64,000 bases of DNA from Chiridota heheva (Eukaryota; Echinodermata; Holothuroidea; Apodida; Chiridotidae), in the NCBI GenBank assembly GCA_020152595.1, contig JAIGNY010002759.1, positions 196,001-260,000 of the forward strand, given 5' to 3'. The stretch's first letter is position 1. Every line of letters begins with the position of its first letter. Made by a program: the position numbers and the translations under genes. This document shows positions 35,341 through 47,245 of the stretch, one piece after another. Below the pieces are notes generated by a model that was not told the origin of the DNA, searched no databases, and was given only the letters and a program-made list of their open reading frames with translations.

Positions 35341-36036
35341 CTTCATTGGATTAGAGAATAGAAATACAGAAAGAACGGTAGCATCAAGAATGAATCCCAA
35401 AATATTTTCATTTGTAGCAGATGTCAAAAAAGATATGCAATTCAATTTCGCTTTAATTGTAAGTTTGTGAGACTAGATTAACGACTTGATTGATAGATCT
35501 CAGTTTTGAAATTGAATTAATGAGACAGTCCCAATATCTGCTGAATAGAACTGCACTTTTGGCTAACGTTATTAAAGTGTACAGTATGTGAGTATTTTGC
35601 AAAGCAAAAAGCATTAATGTCATGCTTTTGGGACAAGAAGAACGAATACGAGTTTCATATTCAATATTCATAAAACTTTGATTTTAGATTTTATTTTAGA
35701 TCAGCTCAGTCCTCTTTTAAGCTGTGGTTTACAAATTCTTTCCAGATATTTCTTTATAATTTACAAAACACAGATTTTACCAAGTATAATTTTCCTATAT
35801 TTTTGCAGAGCATATTATACAACATTAGTTTTCCCATATATGAACGATTACACCAAGAAATTATTGAAGGTCCTTAAAGGAATTACAAGTTTTTAGTGAT
35901 CCACCAATGACATGACCCTTTGCACCATGGTACATGAAGCAGCCACCTTCTGATATAACATTAGATGAATATAAGCTGGCAGCATTGCTAACTACTTATG
36001 AATATGCATGATATAGGTGGATATCAGTGAAATCAC
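35341..36036. other. intron, no gene seen
   Basis: AT-rich intron downstream of micro-exon d; no recognised element. Confidence 0.4.
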
Positions 36037-36063
36037 CTCCAAATGGCTGTCGTTCTTCTTCAG
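36037..36063 (-). CDS. INPP5B: INPP5B/OCRL-like micro-exon d
   Basis: This is a 27-base micro-exon encoding EEERQPFG. The acceptor is AATCCGCAG and the donor GGAG|GTGATT. I accept it because its phases (2 bases in, 1 base out) fit both neighbouring exons exactly, making an S at the upstream junction and an A at the downstream one. Because its length is a multiple of three it could be skipped without a frameshift, so alternative use is possible. It lies about 11 kb from exon c and 12 kb from exon e, with repeats filling both introns. Confidence 0.5.
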
Positions 36064-36774
36064 CTGCGGATTCAAAATAGGAAGAAGTAATGTGAATATG
36101 ACATATAAGGTTCAAATCTACTTCAACTGTACCACAACCCATGTTTTAATACAATATGTGCATATGTGATGCTGTGTGTTTAAACAACACAGAAGCACAT
36201 GTATGTAGTTGGATAATGGTAGAGGGTCAAGCTCCTATTCAAAAGGTGATAGGTTCTGTCGTTGGGTTCTGTTTCGGGCATTGGGTTTAATTTCTGACAC
36301 TTGGCAAAGCCTTTGATTTTCAACAATGGGTTTGATTTCTAGCTATGGGTTTGATTTCCAGCACTGGGGTTAAATTTTTTCAGCTGGTAAATTATAATTA
36401 TCCTAAATAGATTCTGTTTTACAACTTTCCTTATTACATATCCAATGGATTTTAAAATGCAAAACTGCAAAACAAAATATGATAGAATACATAAAGATTT
36501 TCAGGAATCTGAATTATGACATCACAGCTAGTCTGATTTCACTTGTTTCTACACAAATGATACAAACTTTAAATTAAATATCACCATGAAATAGGATTTT
36601 TGAATGATTTTTTCACCATTTAGTTTCATTGAGTTCCTCTTTCATATGAGATGGATTTGCTTGTTCCCTGAACTAATCCTTTATTGTATTTCATCCTGAG
36701 ATTTTGCAACTTTAAAAATATTGGATACGCCAGGAAAGTAGTAAAGAATGAATCTACTCGAGTATGTTGGATGG

Positions 36775-36970
36775 TGTTGTGTATGTGGTGTAGTGATTGG
36801 TGCTTTGTCCTCTCACCCGCACGTCCTGAGTTCGCATCCCGGTGGGTCTGCAACCAGTGAGTTCACAACTGGTCATCAAAGGCCATAGCCGTCTTGATAT
36901 AATGTCCAGCACTGGATGCTTTCGGGACGTTAAACCTTGCTATGCTATGTTAATTCTACTTAACCTACTG
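36775..36970 (+). mobile_element. tRNA-derived SINE
   Basis: GTATGTGGTGTAGTGATTGG (A box) and CTGAGTTCGCATCCCGG (B box) stand at tRNA-like spacing. The body CAACTGGTCATCAAAGGCCA and GGACGTTAAACCTTGCTATG follows, then an ATTC tetranucleotide tail at 36993-37012. The body motif links it to the SINEs at 8.9 and 61.5 kb. Confidence 0.75.
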
Positions 36971-37014
36971 AAGGAAGTTTGCAAAAATATAATTCATTCA
37001 TTCATTCATTTAGT

Positions 37015-37840
37015 TATCAATTTTCTTTAAAAAACAATGGTTTAGAAAGTTAGGATGCAGGTGCCAACCTTCCATACACATAAACAACTGTCTGTCTACA
37101 TCAGTCACTTCTACACAAATGGGACTAAAACTTACTAATCTTCTTAATGGAATCAGAAAATGTTGCTTCCATAAAAGTCCTCTTTTCTCGTAGTTGCTGT
37201 TTCATTAGTGTGGCTGATCAAAGTTTGAACATTCAAATCAAACAAATGGAATATCTTGTCTTTTGTAAGCCATAAATGAAGTTCTGCATCCACTTTTTAA
37301 AACTTTCAATTTAAAATTAGATTCCACCAAAACCTAAAATCTTTAATTGTACATAAAATGTTACGGCAGTAGCATAACCCAGACATGTGAGTAATGTTTT
37401 TTTTAAAGTAGCTGAAAATGATAAATTTTCTCATCAAAATAACTAAGTATTGTCAATTATGCAGGAAATAGGTAAAATTAGCTTGGAAAATAGCTGCAAT
37501 CAGCTAAATAGCTGAAGTCTCACATGCTGAAATTGATCAAATTTCTCATCAAAATAGCTAAGTATTGTCAATTATGCAGAAAATAGCTGAAATTAGCTAA
37601 ATAGCTGAAGTCTCACATTCCTGATATTTATTCAAAGGAAGAAATCCCACATAATTGCTAATTAGGGATTAGAAGCAAATTTGATTTTTATTGTATATCT
37701 TTAAATGTTGTTCTTACACGTTAAGTTTATTTATCATACTGGAACATATAATTTGTGTATATTTTGTTTAAGATATCTTGTTTAAGTGTTAAGGTTTTTG
37801 CCCTAAGTTATAAGCCACAACCACAACAACCGATGAAAAA
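37015..37840. other. intron; short duplication near 37390-37620
   Basis: No gene is seen. GCTAAGTATTGTCAATTATG with AGCTGAAGTCTCACAT occurs twice about 110 bases apart (37441-37520 and 37556-37615). Confidence 0.5.
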
Positions 37841-37844
37841 TTGT

Positions 37845-38430
37845 ATTTGGCTCCGTCTGACATGAATAATGATGAAGTCAACAACTCAACATTCTATGGG
37901 ATCCTGTATCATTCTTGCTTTTATCAACAGCATCATACCAAGTTCGACTTAAATCTGACATGGGTTTGTGGAGATATGAGCATATCACAGTTACTTAGTC
38001 CCATCTTCTCATTAATATTTATCACATCAGCACCAAAACAATTGGGGTCATCTGCAGATCACAACACACCCATATACCAAGTATGGCATAAATCCACCTT
38101 AATGATCTCGAGATATCATGTTTACAAGATTAATATAATTTTACATTTAGCCCCGCCTACTATCTAATATTCATGACATCAGCACCAAAAACAATAGTGA
38201 TCATCTACAGACTACAACACATCCATATACCACATATGACATAAATCCGCCAAACGGTTCTTGAGATATCGTGTTTACAAGCTTCGGTCACAGACACACA
38301 TACCTACATACATACCTACACACATACATACATACCTACACACCATACATACAGACACACATACCTACATACATACATACAAACATACATGCATACACAC
38401 ATATATACATACTGTACATACACACGCCAG
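37845..38430. repeat. interspersed repeat units ending in a CATA tetranucleotide run
   Basis: Two to three diverged units share ATCAGCACCAAAACAAT, GATCACAACACACCCATATA, CCAAGTATGGCATAAATCC and GAGATATCATGTTTACAAG (37.9-38.28 kb). After TTCGGTCACAGACACACA the sequence passes into a 130-bp ACATACCTACATACAT microsatellite. This looks like the 3' end of a retroposon with a simple-repeat tail. Confidence 0.7.
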
Positions 38431-39895
38431 CATGACTACATAGGTTCCTTATGCTATTGCATTGGAACCAAAAAGGAGCAATTTCCTACATCAAACAGCA
38501 TCACATAATGTACATTTTTCAGAATTCTGTAAACAAAACAATTCCACTCTGCAAGTATTACTGTACACACACATCAACAAATTAAGAACCCCTTTAATTG
38601 AATGTGTATTTTTTTCTTCAAAATATGTGTTTCAGTCAGGAAGTCTAATTATTCCTGGTGGATCCAGGAAGAAGGGGGAGATGGGGGGGGGGGGAATTAT
38701 ATTGTGATTTGTTCAAGTATGAAGGCTCAGAGCACACATACACGCAATGTACACCTCCTGAATTGCATGGTTTAGATGTTATGTTTTGTGCACACACAAT
38801 AGAGGGCTTAACCGTTTCCCTCAGGGATCCCCGGGAAAAATTGGATACTCTTCCTAATTCCCGCATGCCTATCAGTGCTAAAAAGTGATGGTAATTTACC
38901 TTTAGTTGCGCCGTACTATCAGGACTTTTCACTGATTTTTTTGAAAAGAATAATCCTCAAGTTTGTATCCAAATATAATACATTTCATGTAACTAAAATC
39001 TTCCTCCACTTCTCATCTTTAATACAAAAATAACATCTGAGAACTTGGTCAGATCACATCAGACCTACTGTAATTACCAGTTGCCTAATTAGCTATCCTG
39101 TTATGACCATATGAATCACACAAAAAAAACATACTAGCAACAAAGCTGTGTGAATCACTACTAATGTTTATCAAGGGAAGTTCCCCTTAAAACAAAAACA
39201 TGTTTAATAAAGCAAATCCTGTAGAGTAACCGTGCTTGAGTTCTTCTACCTGAATGTCAAAAGAGTCATTTCTGAGAACTGACCATTATTTGATCACATC
39301 TTAAATTGTTTCCTCCCTAAAAGACATTGGAGACCTATCTTTTTTTTCCTTAAACCAATTTTTCCAGGAAAACGTAAAGTTTCGCATGAAATGGACATTT
39401 TCAGAAAGCTTTCAAAATAGACCTTGCACCGAAACTTTCTTCTATTAAAAAACAAAGATTACCTGAGAACATTTTCTAGTGGTATCAAAGAAAATACACA
39501 GATTTTTGTTCCTAATCTCATAAGTTTAGATAAACACCTATATTTTGGTTATTGCTTTGTTCATGTTTGCCTTTTTTTTCTTTTCCATTCTTACATAAAC
39601 AAAATTGTCACATCACTTTAGATCCACCTATAATTTAGAAGAAAATAAATTGTTGGTTGGAACAATTGAGCATCACAAAGAGCTAAACATTAGTGTTGTG
39701 ATTCTTCATTATTCCTTCCTCACATTTTAACATCCCCCACCCCCGCTAAATATTAGTGTTGTGATTCTTCATTATTCCTTCCTCACATTTTAACACCCCC
39801 CCCCCCACCCCCCACCCCATCTCCCCTTCTTTTGAATGTTAGATTTTTAGTTTGTTTTGGCATTATTTGAGGAAAAAACATTCACATTGGTCACA
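38431..39895. other. intron; short G tract, C tracts and a duplicated 54-bp segment
   Basis: No gene is seen. There is a G run at 38684-38693. GTTGTGATTCTTCATTATTC occurs at 39695 and 39753, each copy followed by a C-rich tract (39735; 39796-39825). Confidence 0.45.
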
Positions 39896-39899
39896 TTAA

Positions 39900-40392
39900 A
39901 GGAGGTAGGGAGAAGTTAAGATATTAATTGTAGGGTAGGGAACACTGAAGACGTTAATTGCAGGGTAGGGAACACTGGGAACTTTAATTGTAGGGTAGGG
40001 AACACTGGGGACATTAATTGTAGGGTAGGGAACACTGGGGACGTTAATTGTAGAGTAGAGAACACTGGGGACGTTAATTGTAGAGTAGGGAACACTGGGG
40101 ACATTAATTGTAGGGTTGGGAACACTAGGGATGTTAATTGTAGGGTAGGGAACACTGAGGACATTAATTGTAGGGTAGGGAACACCAAGGACATTAATCG
40201 TAGGGTAGGGAACACTGGAGACATTAAATGTAGGGTAGGGAACACTGGGGATGTTAAGTGTAATTGTAGTAGCAAACACGTTTATTGTAGGGTAAGGAAC
40301 ACTGGGGACATTAATTGTAGGGTAAGGAACACTGGGGACGTTAATTGTAGGGTAGGGAACACTGGGGATCTTAATTGCAGGGTAGGGAACAC
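39900..40392. repeat. 30-bp tandem array, ~16 units
   Basis: The unit is GGGAACACTGGGGACATTAA then TTGTAGGGTA. On the minus strand one frame reads a decapeptide period VPYPTINVPS over about 169 codons, but this is what a 30-bp period without stops gives. There is no start context, signal or splice support. One unit near 40255-40290 is interrupted (GTAGTAGCAAACACG). Confidence 0.93.
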
Positions 40393-40622
40393 GTATTACA
40401 GTCATTGGCTATGCTCTGATATCTCCCGATAGCCTAATGAATTGCCTGCCTTTCAAACTCATGATTTCAAGATCTACTGTATGTATGGGCCTGTGTGTAT
40501 GGGCAAGTAGGAAAAACACTAACTAAAATACTTAGCAATCCATCATTAAAATCAATCCAAAATTAACCAATTTTAGCTACTTTATTACAGGTATACTATA
40601 CAGTAATTTAACAAGATTTCAT

Positions 40623-41712
40623 TTAAAGGGATATTTCCATGAAATTTCATGTTTATGTATCTGATACAGGAATATTTAAGAAACTAATAGGTGGAAAAAA
40701 TCAGGTTGATTTCTCATTCCTAGAAGAGGTTATTGAAGTTACAGATCATTCTTGCCTGTATAAAAATGATCGTTATAATCATCATTATGTCATCCCAGCA
40801 TCATCATCATGTCATCACAGCATCACCATGTCATCACAGCATCATCATGTCATCACAGCATCATCATGTCATCCCAGCATCATCATCATGTCATCACCAT
40901 GTCATCACAGCATCATCATCATGTCATCACAACACTTAATTTACTACTATCATTATATCATCACGGCACTTCATGTATAGTACTACTTTTTATGTATTTC
41001 TTTGAAAAATAATTGCATATTTTCTAAATAATTGGGAACATTTTTTCTCTAAAATTCTTAAGAATGTTGTAGAATAAAATTTATTATGTTTTCATATCTG
41101 TTCATGTGATTTATATTGTAATTATGAAAAATTAGCTATTAATTATCAGAAATACATAAAGAGTAGTACAGGAAGTGTTATGATGACATTACACCCAATC
41201 CTCGCTACAAATTATCAGTCTTTTCACCCACAAGAATCTCCATTTCAGCGGGTATGACTTTTAGACTGAAGCAACTAAGAAACCCACCACAGATAGTTCA
41301 GTGATTTTACGTATCAGTAATTACACTCCCAATCATCTATATGCACACAATGGAACTAATTGTGAAGAGCCAGGTATTGTGGAATTGGTTAGTGCAGGGC
41401 CAGGTCATGCATGTAATATGGGGCTGAGGATTCATTTGGACTTTTAAAAGGATGTTTTTATCAGTGAGTTATAAACACTGGTGAGTTTGGATGCATTGGA
41501 CTCAAAATTTAAAGCAAGTTAATCATGATGGACATCATAATGATGACTTAGACTCAGTCAAAAAAGTCATTTTTATCAGGCAAGAAAAGCCTTCAAAAGT
41601 TCAATAACTTCTTCTACGAATGAGATATTTACACGTTTCTTTTTACCCATCAGTTTCTTACATTTTGCTCTATCAAATACATCAAATAAAATTCCAGGGG
41701 AATGTTCCTTAA
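40623..41712. mobile_element. TIR element related to 31.9 kb, with internal CATCAT array
   Basis: The left end TTAAAGGGATATTTCCATGA and the right end GGGGAATGTTCCTTAA (inverse TTAAGGAACATTCCCC) form diverged inverted termini of the same type as at 31948-32567. The interior contains an imperfect GTCATCACAGCATCATCAT array (40795-40935). It is non-coding. Confidence 0.55.
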
Positions 41713-41898
41713 TCCAATTTGATCTATTACAGGTATACGTATCTTATTGAGTCATTTGTCCATTGACTATTACATGTAAATTGTTCTTATTTCTTACAAC
41801 ACAATTTTCCCTAGGATATATTCTCCATCCATCTATTTCCTAGAAACACATTTGTCACAATTGCAATGCAGTATTGTATTTGTGCTGCACTTAATTCC

Positions 41899-41986
41899 AC
41901 ATAACAATGTATGTATACATTTACTGTATGAAATAAAAGTTAATTAACTTTTTATTGCATACAGTGCATACAATACATTGTTATGT
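41899..41986. repeat. ~88-bp near-perfect palindrome
   Basis: ACATAACAATGTAT at 41899 pairs with ATACATTGTTATGT at 41973. Inner pairs ACTGTATG/CATACAGT and ATAAAAGTTAATTAACTTTTTAT close the hairpin on a GTTAATTAAC centre. Either strand could form a stem of about 40 bp. Confidence 0.85.
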
Positions 41987-42389
41987 AGCATTTAATCAAC
42001 CCATCAATCATATCAAATTATGATTGATTTGCTTTGTTCCAATCTGCTTTTCAGAGCAAATCAGGTGGTCAAGCATGTACACCTTACAAAGTCGCAGGTA
42101 ATAAAAGGTGAAGAAGAAAGTATTGAATGAAATTTCTCACCCTTTCAAGGAGATATCTACAGTAGGTTCAAGTTTTGTGTATGTCTTGTATAATCCCACA
42201 AGAAATGGTATTACAGAGAGAGAGACACTCTTTGAAAGCTTTTGACTACAAATTGTACATCAATACTTTCTTTTTCTTAATTTTCTACCTTAATAAAGTA
42301 AGCAACTAATTAAAAAAAATACACTGATACACTTGTTTTTAGGGGAAAAATTAAATACATAAATTAAATAAAATAAAAGATAAATAAAT

Positions 42390-42445
42390 AAAGTAATAAT
42401 ATTAATGATAATAATAATAATATTAACAATTATAATAAAAATAAA

Positions 42446-42486
<41 letters not shown>

Positions 42487-42690
42487 TGATAATAATAGAA
42501 ATTAAAAATAAAAATAAACTAAAATAAAAATAAGAATAAAAATGAAAATAATAATAATAATAATGATAATAATAATAATAATACATAATAATAATGATAA
42601 TAATAATAATAATACATAATAATAATGATAATAATAATAATAATTATAATAATAATTATAACAATAATAATAATAATAATAATAATTTTT
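42390..42690. repeat. AAT trinucleotide microsatellite
   Basis: About 300 bp of ATAATAATA with interspersed GATAAT and two copies of AATAATACATAATAATGAT. Reading frames rich in Y or I on the minus strand are artefacts of the repeat. Confidence 0.95.
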
Positions 42691-42927
42691 GATATATAAT
42701 AATAATACTGTTTCAATAATTGTGCACTGATCCTGAAACTTTCCAATTATACAACCACTCTCAAACAAAAATTAAAAATGAAATGATAAAAAGTAACAAA
42801 CATGCATTATGTCTGATGAAAACATTTCTTATACACAAACAAACAAACTAAACCCAATTGACTTTATTCCTTCATATTGATTAATTAGGCACAACAGGTG
42901 GGGTCCTGTGGATGGATATAAGCTTTA

Positions 42928-43179
42928 CTTAAAGGAGCACTAGACCAAGCACTAGACCAAAAAGTGAGGGCTTATTATTAGGGGTCCCCCAAAAATCAAA
43001 TGTTTTTCTAGTATGCAATGGTATGGCAATTTTCTGGTTAATATGCATATTCAAGCGACCTTTGCCCTCACGTCACCTGTGGGCTATGGAGGCATGAAAT
43101 TTATTGCTCTTTTGTGAATAATATATCTGGAAAATTCAAAAACAAGCGCCCTTACTTTTCGGTCTAGCGCTCCTTTAAG
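42928..43179. mobile_element. fold-back MITE, family 3
   Basis: The left end CTTAAAGGAGCACTAGACCA and right end GGTCTAGCGCTCCTTTAAG are inverse with one or two mismatches. The match extends inward over AAAAGTGAGGGC versus GCGCCCTTACTTTT, except for an 11-base duplicate ACTAGACCAAGC on the left. It is 252 bp and non-coding. Confidence 0.8.
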
Positions 43180-43373
43180 AATGGATATTGTAATTTGCAT
43201 TCCATTAAATTCTGTTCTTATTATACAGTTTCTAGCTCTCAGTAGTTTAATGGACATTAGGCGGACATAGGCTGAGTCAGATTTGACAGCAACCTGGGAT
43301 CACATAACCTTTTGTGCTATAAATAATTTCCCACAAGCCTTTCCTCATCCATCACATGTAACTTAATCTCCAA

Positions 43374-43613
43374 ACAGCTCATATTTTTAAAATGGATTTC
43401 TATTGTCAAAATGGACTGGAATAAAGCCTTCACATTACCATTAAACTCCTTTACTGGTACTTAAAAAAACTCTGTACCAAAATAGCTAACAAAATTGGTG
43501 TTTGCTTTCTGGTACAGAGTTATTAAGTACCAAAAAAGGAGTTTAATGGTAATGTGAAGGCTTAAGTTCAGTCCATTTTGACACTAGAAATCCATTTTGA
43601 AAATAGAAGCTGT
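43374..43613. mobile_element. fold-back MITE, family 1 copy 2
   Basis: It is a homologue of 9938-10180: ATGGATTTCTATTGTCAAAA, TGGACTGGAATAAAGCCTTC and the inverse GAAGGCTTAAGTTCAGTCCA with TTTTGAAAATAGAAGCTGT. The left terminal bases are slightly decayed (ACAGCTCATATTTTTAAAAT). Confidence 0.85.
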
Positions 43614-44529
43614 TTCCACACTCTTAACCTCTGTGTGGTAAACTTTACAGTGGGTTTACAAGGACTTACATATCTCAAATATACATCTGTGTGCTTTTAT
43701 ATTTCAACTATAGTTAGTTGGTGGTTGTTTGGGAAATTGTTCTTTCCAAGAATAGCAACTCTCTTATCCTAGCAATAGCCCTTGTCCATCTAATGGACAC
43801 TTCACATCATATTTTGTCACTATAAGGATGTTTAAGCTGACGTCACGAGGTCACATGACTTTGTTTACATCACCATTTTGTAGGAGAGATTGCCTTCTTT
43901 TGCACACATTTGCATGTTGTTATATAAGATTACTTTTGTAAGTACAGTAGTATTCCAGAATATTGCTGTGCCATTTGCACTAACAAATAGATGTGTTTAG
44001 AATCCACAGATTAAGATTACTTGAAGTAATTTGAGGTAATTTTTTCTTTAAAATAACATTTCATTTAAAAAAATTAATTCATCTGGCCAAGTCATTTTAA
44101 CCAAGGCATGTGTATATGCCCAGCACGTGTTTTTATATGCCCAGCGCGTCCTTAGGGTGTGTTTTACATAGTCTGTTTGTTTCACGTGTGATGTGATTGA
44201 GCTGTGAGAAGATCAGATGCGTGAAATACTCTACGTGCAAAGCTCTTTCCTGCAAAATGGCTGCCAGTTGAGTTAGAGTCACATGATAAAATTCCTCTAT
44301 AGCTTGTATTTAGATTTAGCTTCTTTCTCTTAGCTATTACAGTATTTGATATAACTAGCTTTGCTTTGCACAATCTTTTTTCAACATACTTCAATCTTGA
44401 TTCTTTATTGTGTATGATGTGAAAACACAAATAAATTGATTAATAGCTAATTAGTTTCAGTCATTTATTGATGTATAATATCAAAACCCACATACAGTTG
44501 CAATATGACATAAATTCATATGCAAAAGT
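43614..44529. other. intron, no gene seen
   Basis: AT-rich sequence with a doublet TATATGCCCAGCACGTG / TATATGCCCAGCGCGT (44111 and 44133). No coding signal. Confidence 0.4.
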
Positions 44530-46119
44530 GGCTGAACTTGGTAAAACTTAGGAGTAATCTTGGTATTATTTTAAAGAACTTCGGATATTTCTTTCACAAA
44601 TTGTAACTTTTTGTTAGAGGTCATATTACAGAATTTTGAGAAAAAGTAGCTTGAAAATGGGTAAAAGTCAAAAGTTGCTGAAAAATTGACAAAAAAATGT
44701 TCTTTTTTTTTTAAAATCTTACAATAACTTTAAGATCACATTTTTACTTCAAAATCAAACACGTAAATCCTAAGACATGATATTATTAATTTCTGGTCTA
44801 ATTTTATAATCCCTTACTGCAATCTTTTGTTCTGAAGAAATGTCTTTAATATTTCTGCCATTTTGACCTGTTTTTCTTCAAAATTGTGTGGTTTTTTCTT
44901 CAAAATGATTTTTGTGACATTGATAAAGTTTTTACATATACTGTATGTTCCTTTGCCTGATATCAAAACTTGGTAATACACCCCCGGACAGGCGACTTTA
45001 TTATTTTCAATACAAATTTGATATGAAATATTAACTTTTTGCAAAAAAGCATTGATGCTCTTTTGTTCTGAAGAAAGCCTTTTGTTGTCATTTACATAGA
45101 GAATTTATTTCTGCCATTTTGATTAACCCCTGTACACACTCTAACAAAAACAAGCAAGTTTTAATCTAAACCAATATCAAAACCCACATACAGTTGCAAT
45201 ATGACATTTTTTCTCGGATATTTCTTTCACAAATTGTAACTTTTTTGTTAGAGGGTCATATTACAGAATTTTGAGAAAAAGTAGCTTGAAAATGGGTAAA
45301 GTCAAAGTTGCTGAAAAATTGACAAAAAATGTTCTTTTTTTTTTAAAATCTTACAATAACTTTAAGATCACATTTTACTTCAAAAACTGGTCTAATTTTT
45401 ATAATCCCTTACTGCAATCTTTTGTTCTGAAGAAATGTCTTTAATATTTCTGCCATTTTTGACCTGTTTTTTTCTTCAAAAATTGTGTAACAAAAGCATA
45501 CATCGCACATGCTTCGTTGAATGGCCATTCGAAAGTGCTTGCAATTTCCTTTATTTGATATCAAAATAAAGGCATACCCCCCTCTATTTAAACCCTTCCC
45601 TATAATAATCAAATTTCACAATGTACAGCATTTTTAATGACTACGTAGTGCTGTGGATATGAACGCGGCCAGCACGGGAGCACACTAGGTTTGAGTCTCA
45701 CCAGGACTACTGCGTTATAATTTTTCTGCTGCATTTTCAGAGGTCATTTGACTAAAATTATTTTGTGTTCTTTCATCTTTCCTTTAGTTCTAAAAATTAT
45801 AGATTGGCATCATTGGAAAAAATTTTATAAAAATCTAAATATGTAACACAAATCTGTTTTCAATAATGACAAGAAGTAATACTTGTGCAAGACCATTTGT
45901 TCACCAAATTTAAGCAAAATTTGATTAATTTTCATTTTTTGGTCCAATATTTCCTAATTTGGCTTTTATTACTCACAAGATAAATATCTTAGCTTCCATT
46001 CCTACCAAACTTGTAATGAAAGAAAATGAAAGGAAAGTTGTCAAAAATGCATATGAACAAACAAAAAAATATGAAAATTGGACTCACATTTTTTAAAGCC
46101 CTGGTAGAGTAAGGGTTAA
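44530..46119. mobile_element. TTAACCC-family element with internal duplication
   Basis: From AGGAGTAATCTTGGTATTAT it follows the 20.7-kb copy. A block of about 300 bases (TTTCTTTCACAAATTGTAAC, TGAGAAAAAGTAGCTTGAAA, TGACAAAAAATGTTC) occurs twice, at about 44585-44875 and 45215-45480, separated by an insertion. It retains the tRNA-like piece (ACTAGGTTTGAGTCTCACC at 45685) and ends CTGGTAGAGTAAGGGTTAA. The left terminus is missing. Confidence 0.65.
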
Positions 46120-46224
46120 TAAGAAGAACACAGACTATATTAAACCATGCAAAAAGCAAACGTTTGCTACAATACTGACTGCGTACATTCCACAATCCAA
46201 ATACATATACACCAAGTATACAAT

Positions 46225-46540
46225 TGGGAAGCATATAACATTGCATATAAACGTTCTTGTTCAGAAAACATTCATGTTCAAAAATGTTCAAGTTCAGAAA
46301 ACGTTCATGTTCAGAAAATGTTCATGTTCAAAAACGTTTAAGTACATACAGAAAACGTTTATGTTCAGAAAACGTTCATGTTAAGAAAACGTTCAAGTTC
46401 AGGAAACGTTCATGTTAAGAAAACGTTCAAGTTCAGGAAACGTTCATGTTAAGAAAACGTTCAAATTCAGGAAACGGTCATGTTAAGAAAACGTTCAAGT
46501 TCAGGAAACGTTCATGTTCAGAAAATGCTTAATGTTCAGA
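46225..46540. repeat. 17-bp tandem array arranged as 34-bp dimers
   Basis: GTTCAAGTTCAGGAAAC alternates with GTTCATGTTAAGAAAAC (about 9 dimers with the less regular left end, GTTCATGTTCAGAAAAT). Confidence 0.85.
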
Positions 46541-47116
46541 TAAATTTGTATAGCAGTAATATCCAAAGTAAAACCAATGTTCAGTGGCGTTTAGAGTTAA
46601 TAAGAAAATGCTCTATAAAATGAATGAGTCGAGTCTCTTTTTGAAGGTATTGATATTTGGAGCTGATTTTATGGCCATGGTGAGTGTATTCCATAGCACT
46701 GTGGCTGCAGCAGAGAATGATCGACGACCATATGTAGTAAGCTTCCATTTTGGAGTGTAAAGAAGATTCATGGCGGATGAACAAAGTGAATGGGACGAAG
46801 AATATGGCTTGATTAGGTTGTACAGATATTTTGGAGCGAATTCGTTGAGGTGGCCTGCTATATACGCAATGAGCAAGAGTTGAAATTCAGTGTGATATGA
46901 GACTGGTAACCAGTACGCTTACTGTATGTCAAACTGGAGTGATGTGCTGGGTTTATATTAAACGACTGACAATTTGGGCTGCTGCATATTGGGTTCCATT
47001 TCAAAAGCCCTGTTTGAGGGTTTCTTCTGGTTCCTTGTGAGTCTTTTAAGTTTATTCCTAATTATCTAAACACCCTTGGGTGAACTTGTTCATATAGTCT
47101 AACAATTCATACTTAC
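46541..47116. other. intron; decayed RT-like C-terminal fragment possible
   Basis: On the minus strand at 46613-46876 a frame reads LYNLIKPYSSSHSLCSS, WKLTTYGRRSFSAAATVLWN and INTFKKRLDSFIL. Wording of this kind (TYGRRSFS-x-A-A-x-x-LWN, then F-K-x-x-L-x-x-x-L) is the usual C-terminal tail of many invertebrate CR1-like reverse transcriptase polyproteins. It is therefore probably a solo 3' end of a LINE in sense with the host gene. Confidence 0.7.
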
Positions 47117-47245
47117 ATGCTTTGCATTCCTTTACTCTCTGAAAAAAGTTTGATGACTTAGTATGAAAGTTTACGTCAATAGTCAGCTGCATTTCTGAAG
47201 ATTTCATCTGCACTCGTATAGAACCTTTATCTTCTGGGATAGAAT
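47117..47245 (-). CDS. INPP5B: INPP5B/OCRL-like exon c (PH domain)
   Basis: This is a 129-base exon between a T-rich TAG acceptor and a near-perfect GCAT|GTAAGTATG donor. It reads SIPEDKGSIRVQMKSSEMQL, then TIDVNFHTKSS and NFFQRVKECKA. Alternating hydrophobic beta strands followed by an aromatic/basic helix fit the C-terminal strands and helix of a PH fold. It lies about 500 bases downstream of the preceding exon and in compatible phase (entry 2 bases, exit 1 base). Confidence 0.74.

Noticed and set aside
39896-40405. 169-residue minus-strand frame with VPYPTINVPS repeats
   Set aside because: Pure 30-bp tandem array. No start context, splice sites or flanking coding sequence, and a second frame is also open.
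42290-42768. Tyrosine/isoleucine-rich membrane-like frames
   Set aside because: They are translations of an AAT microsatellite in three frames.
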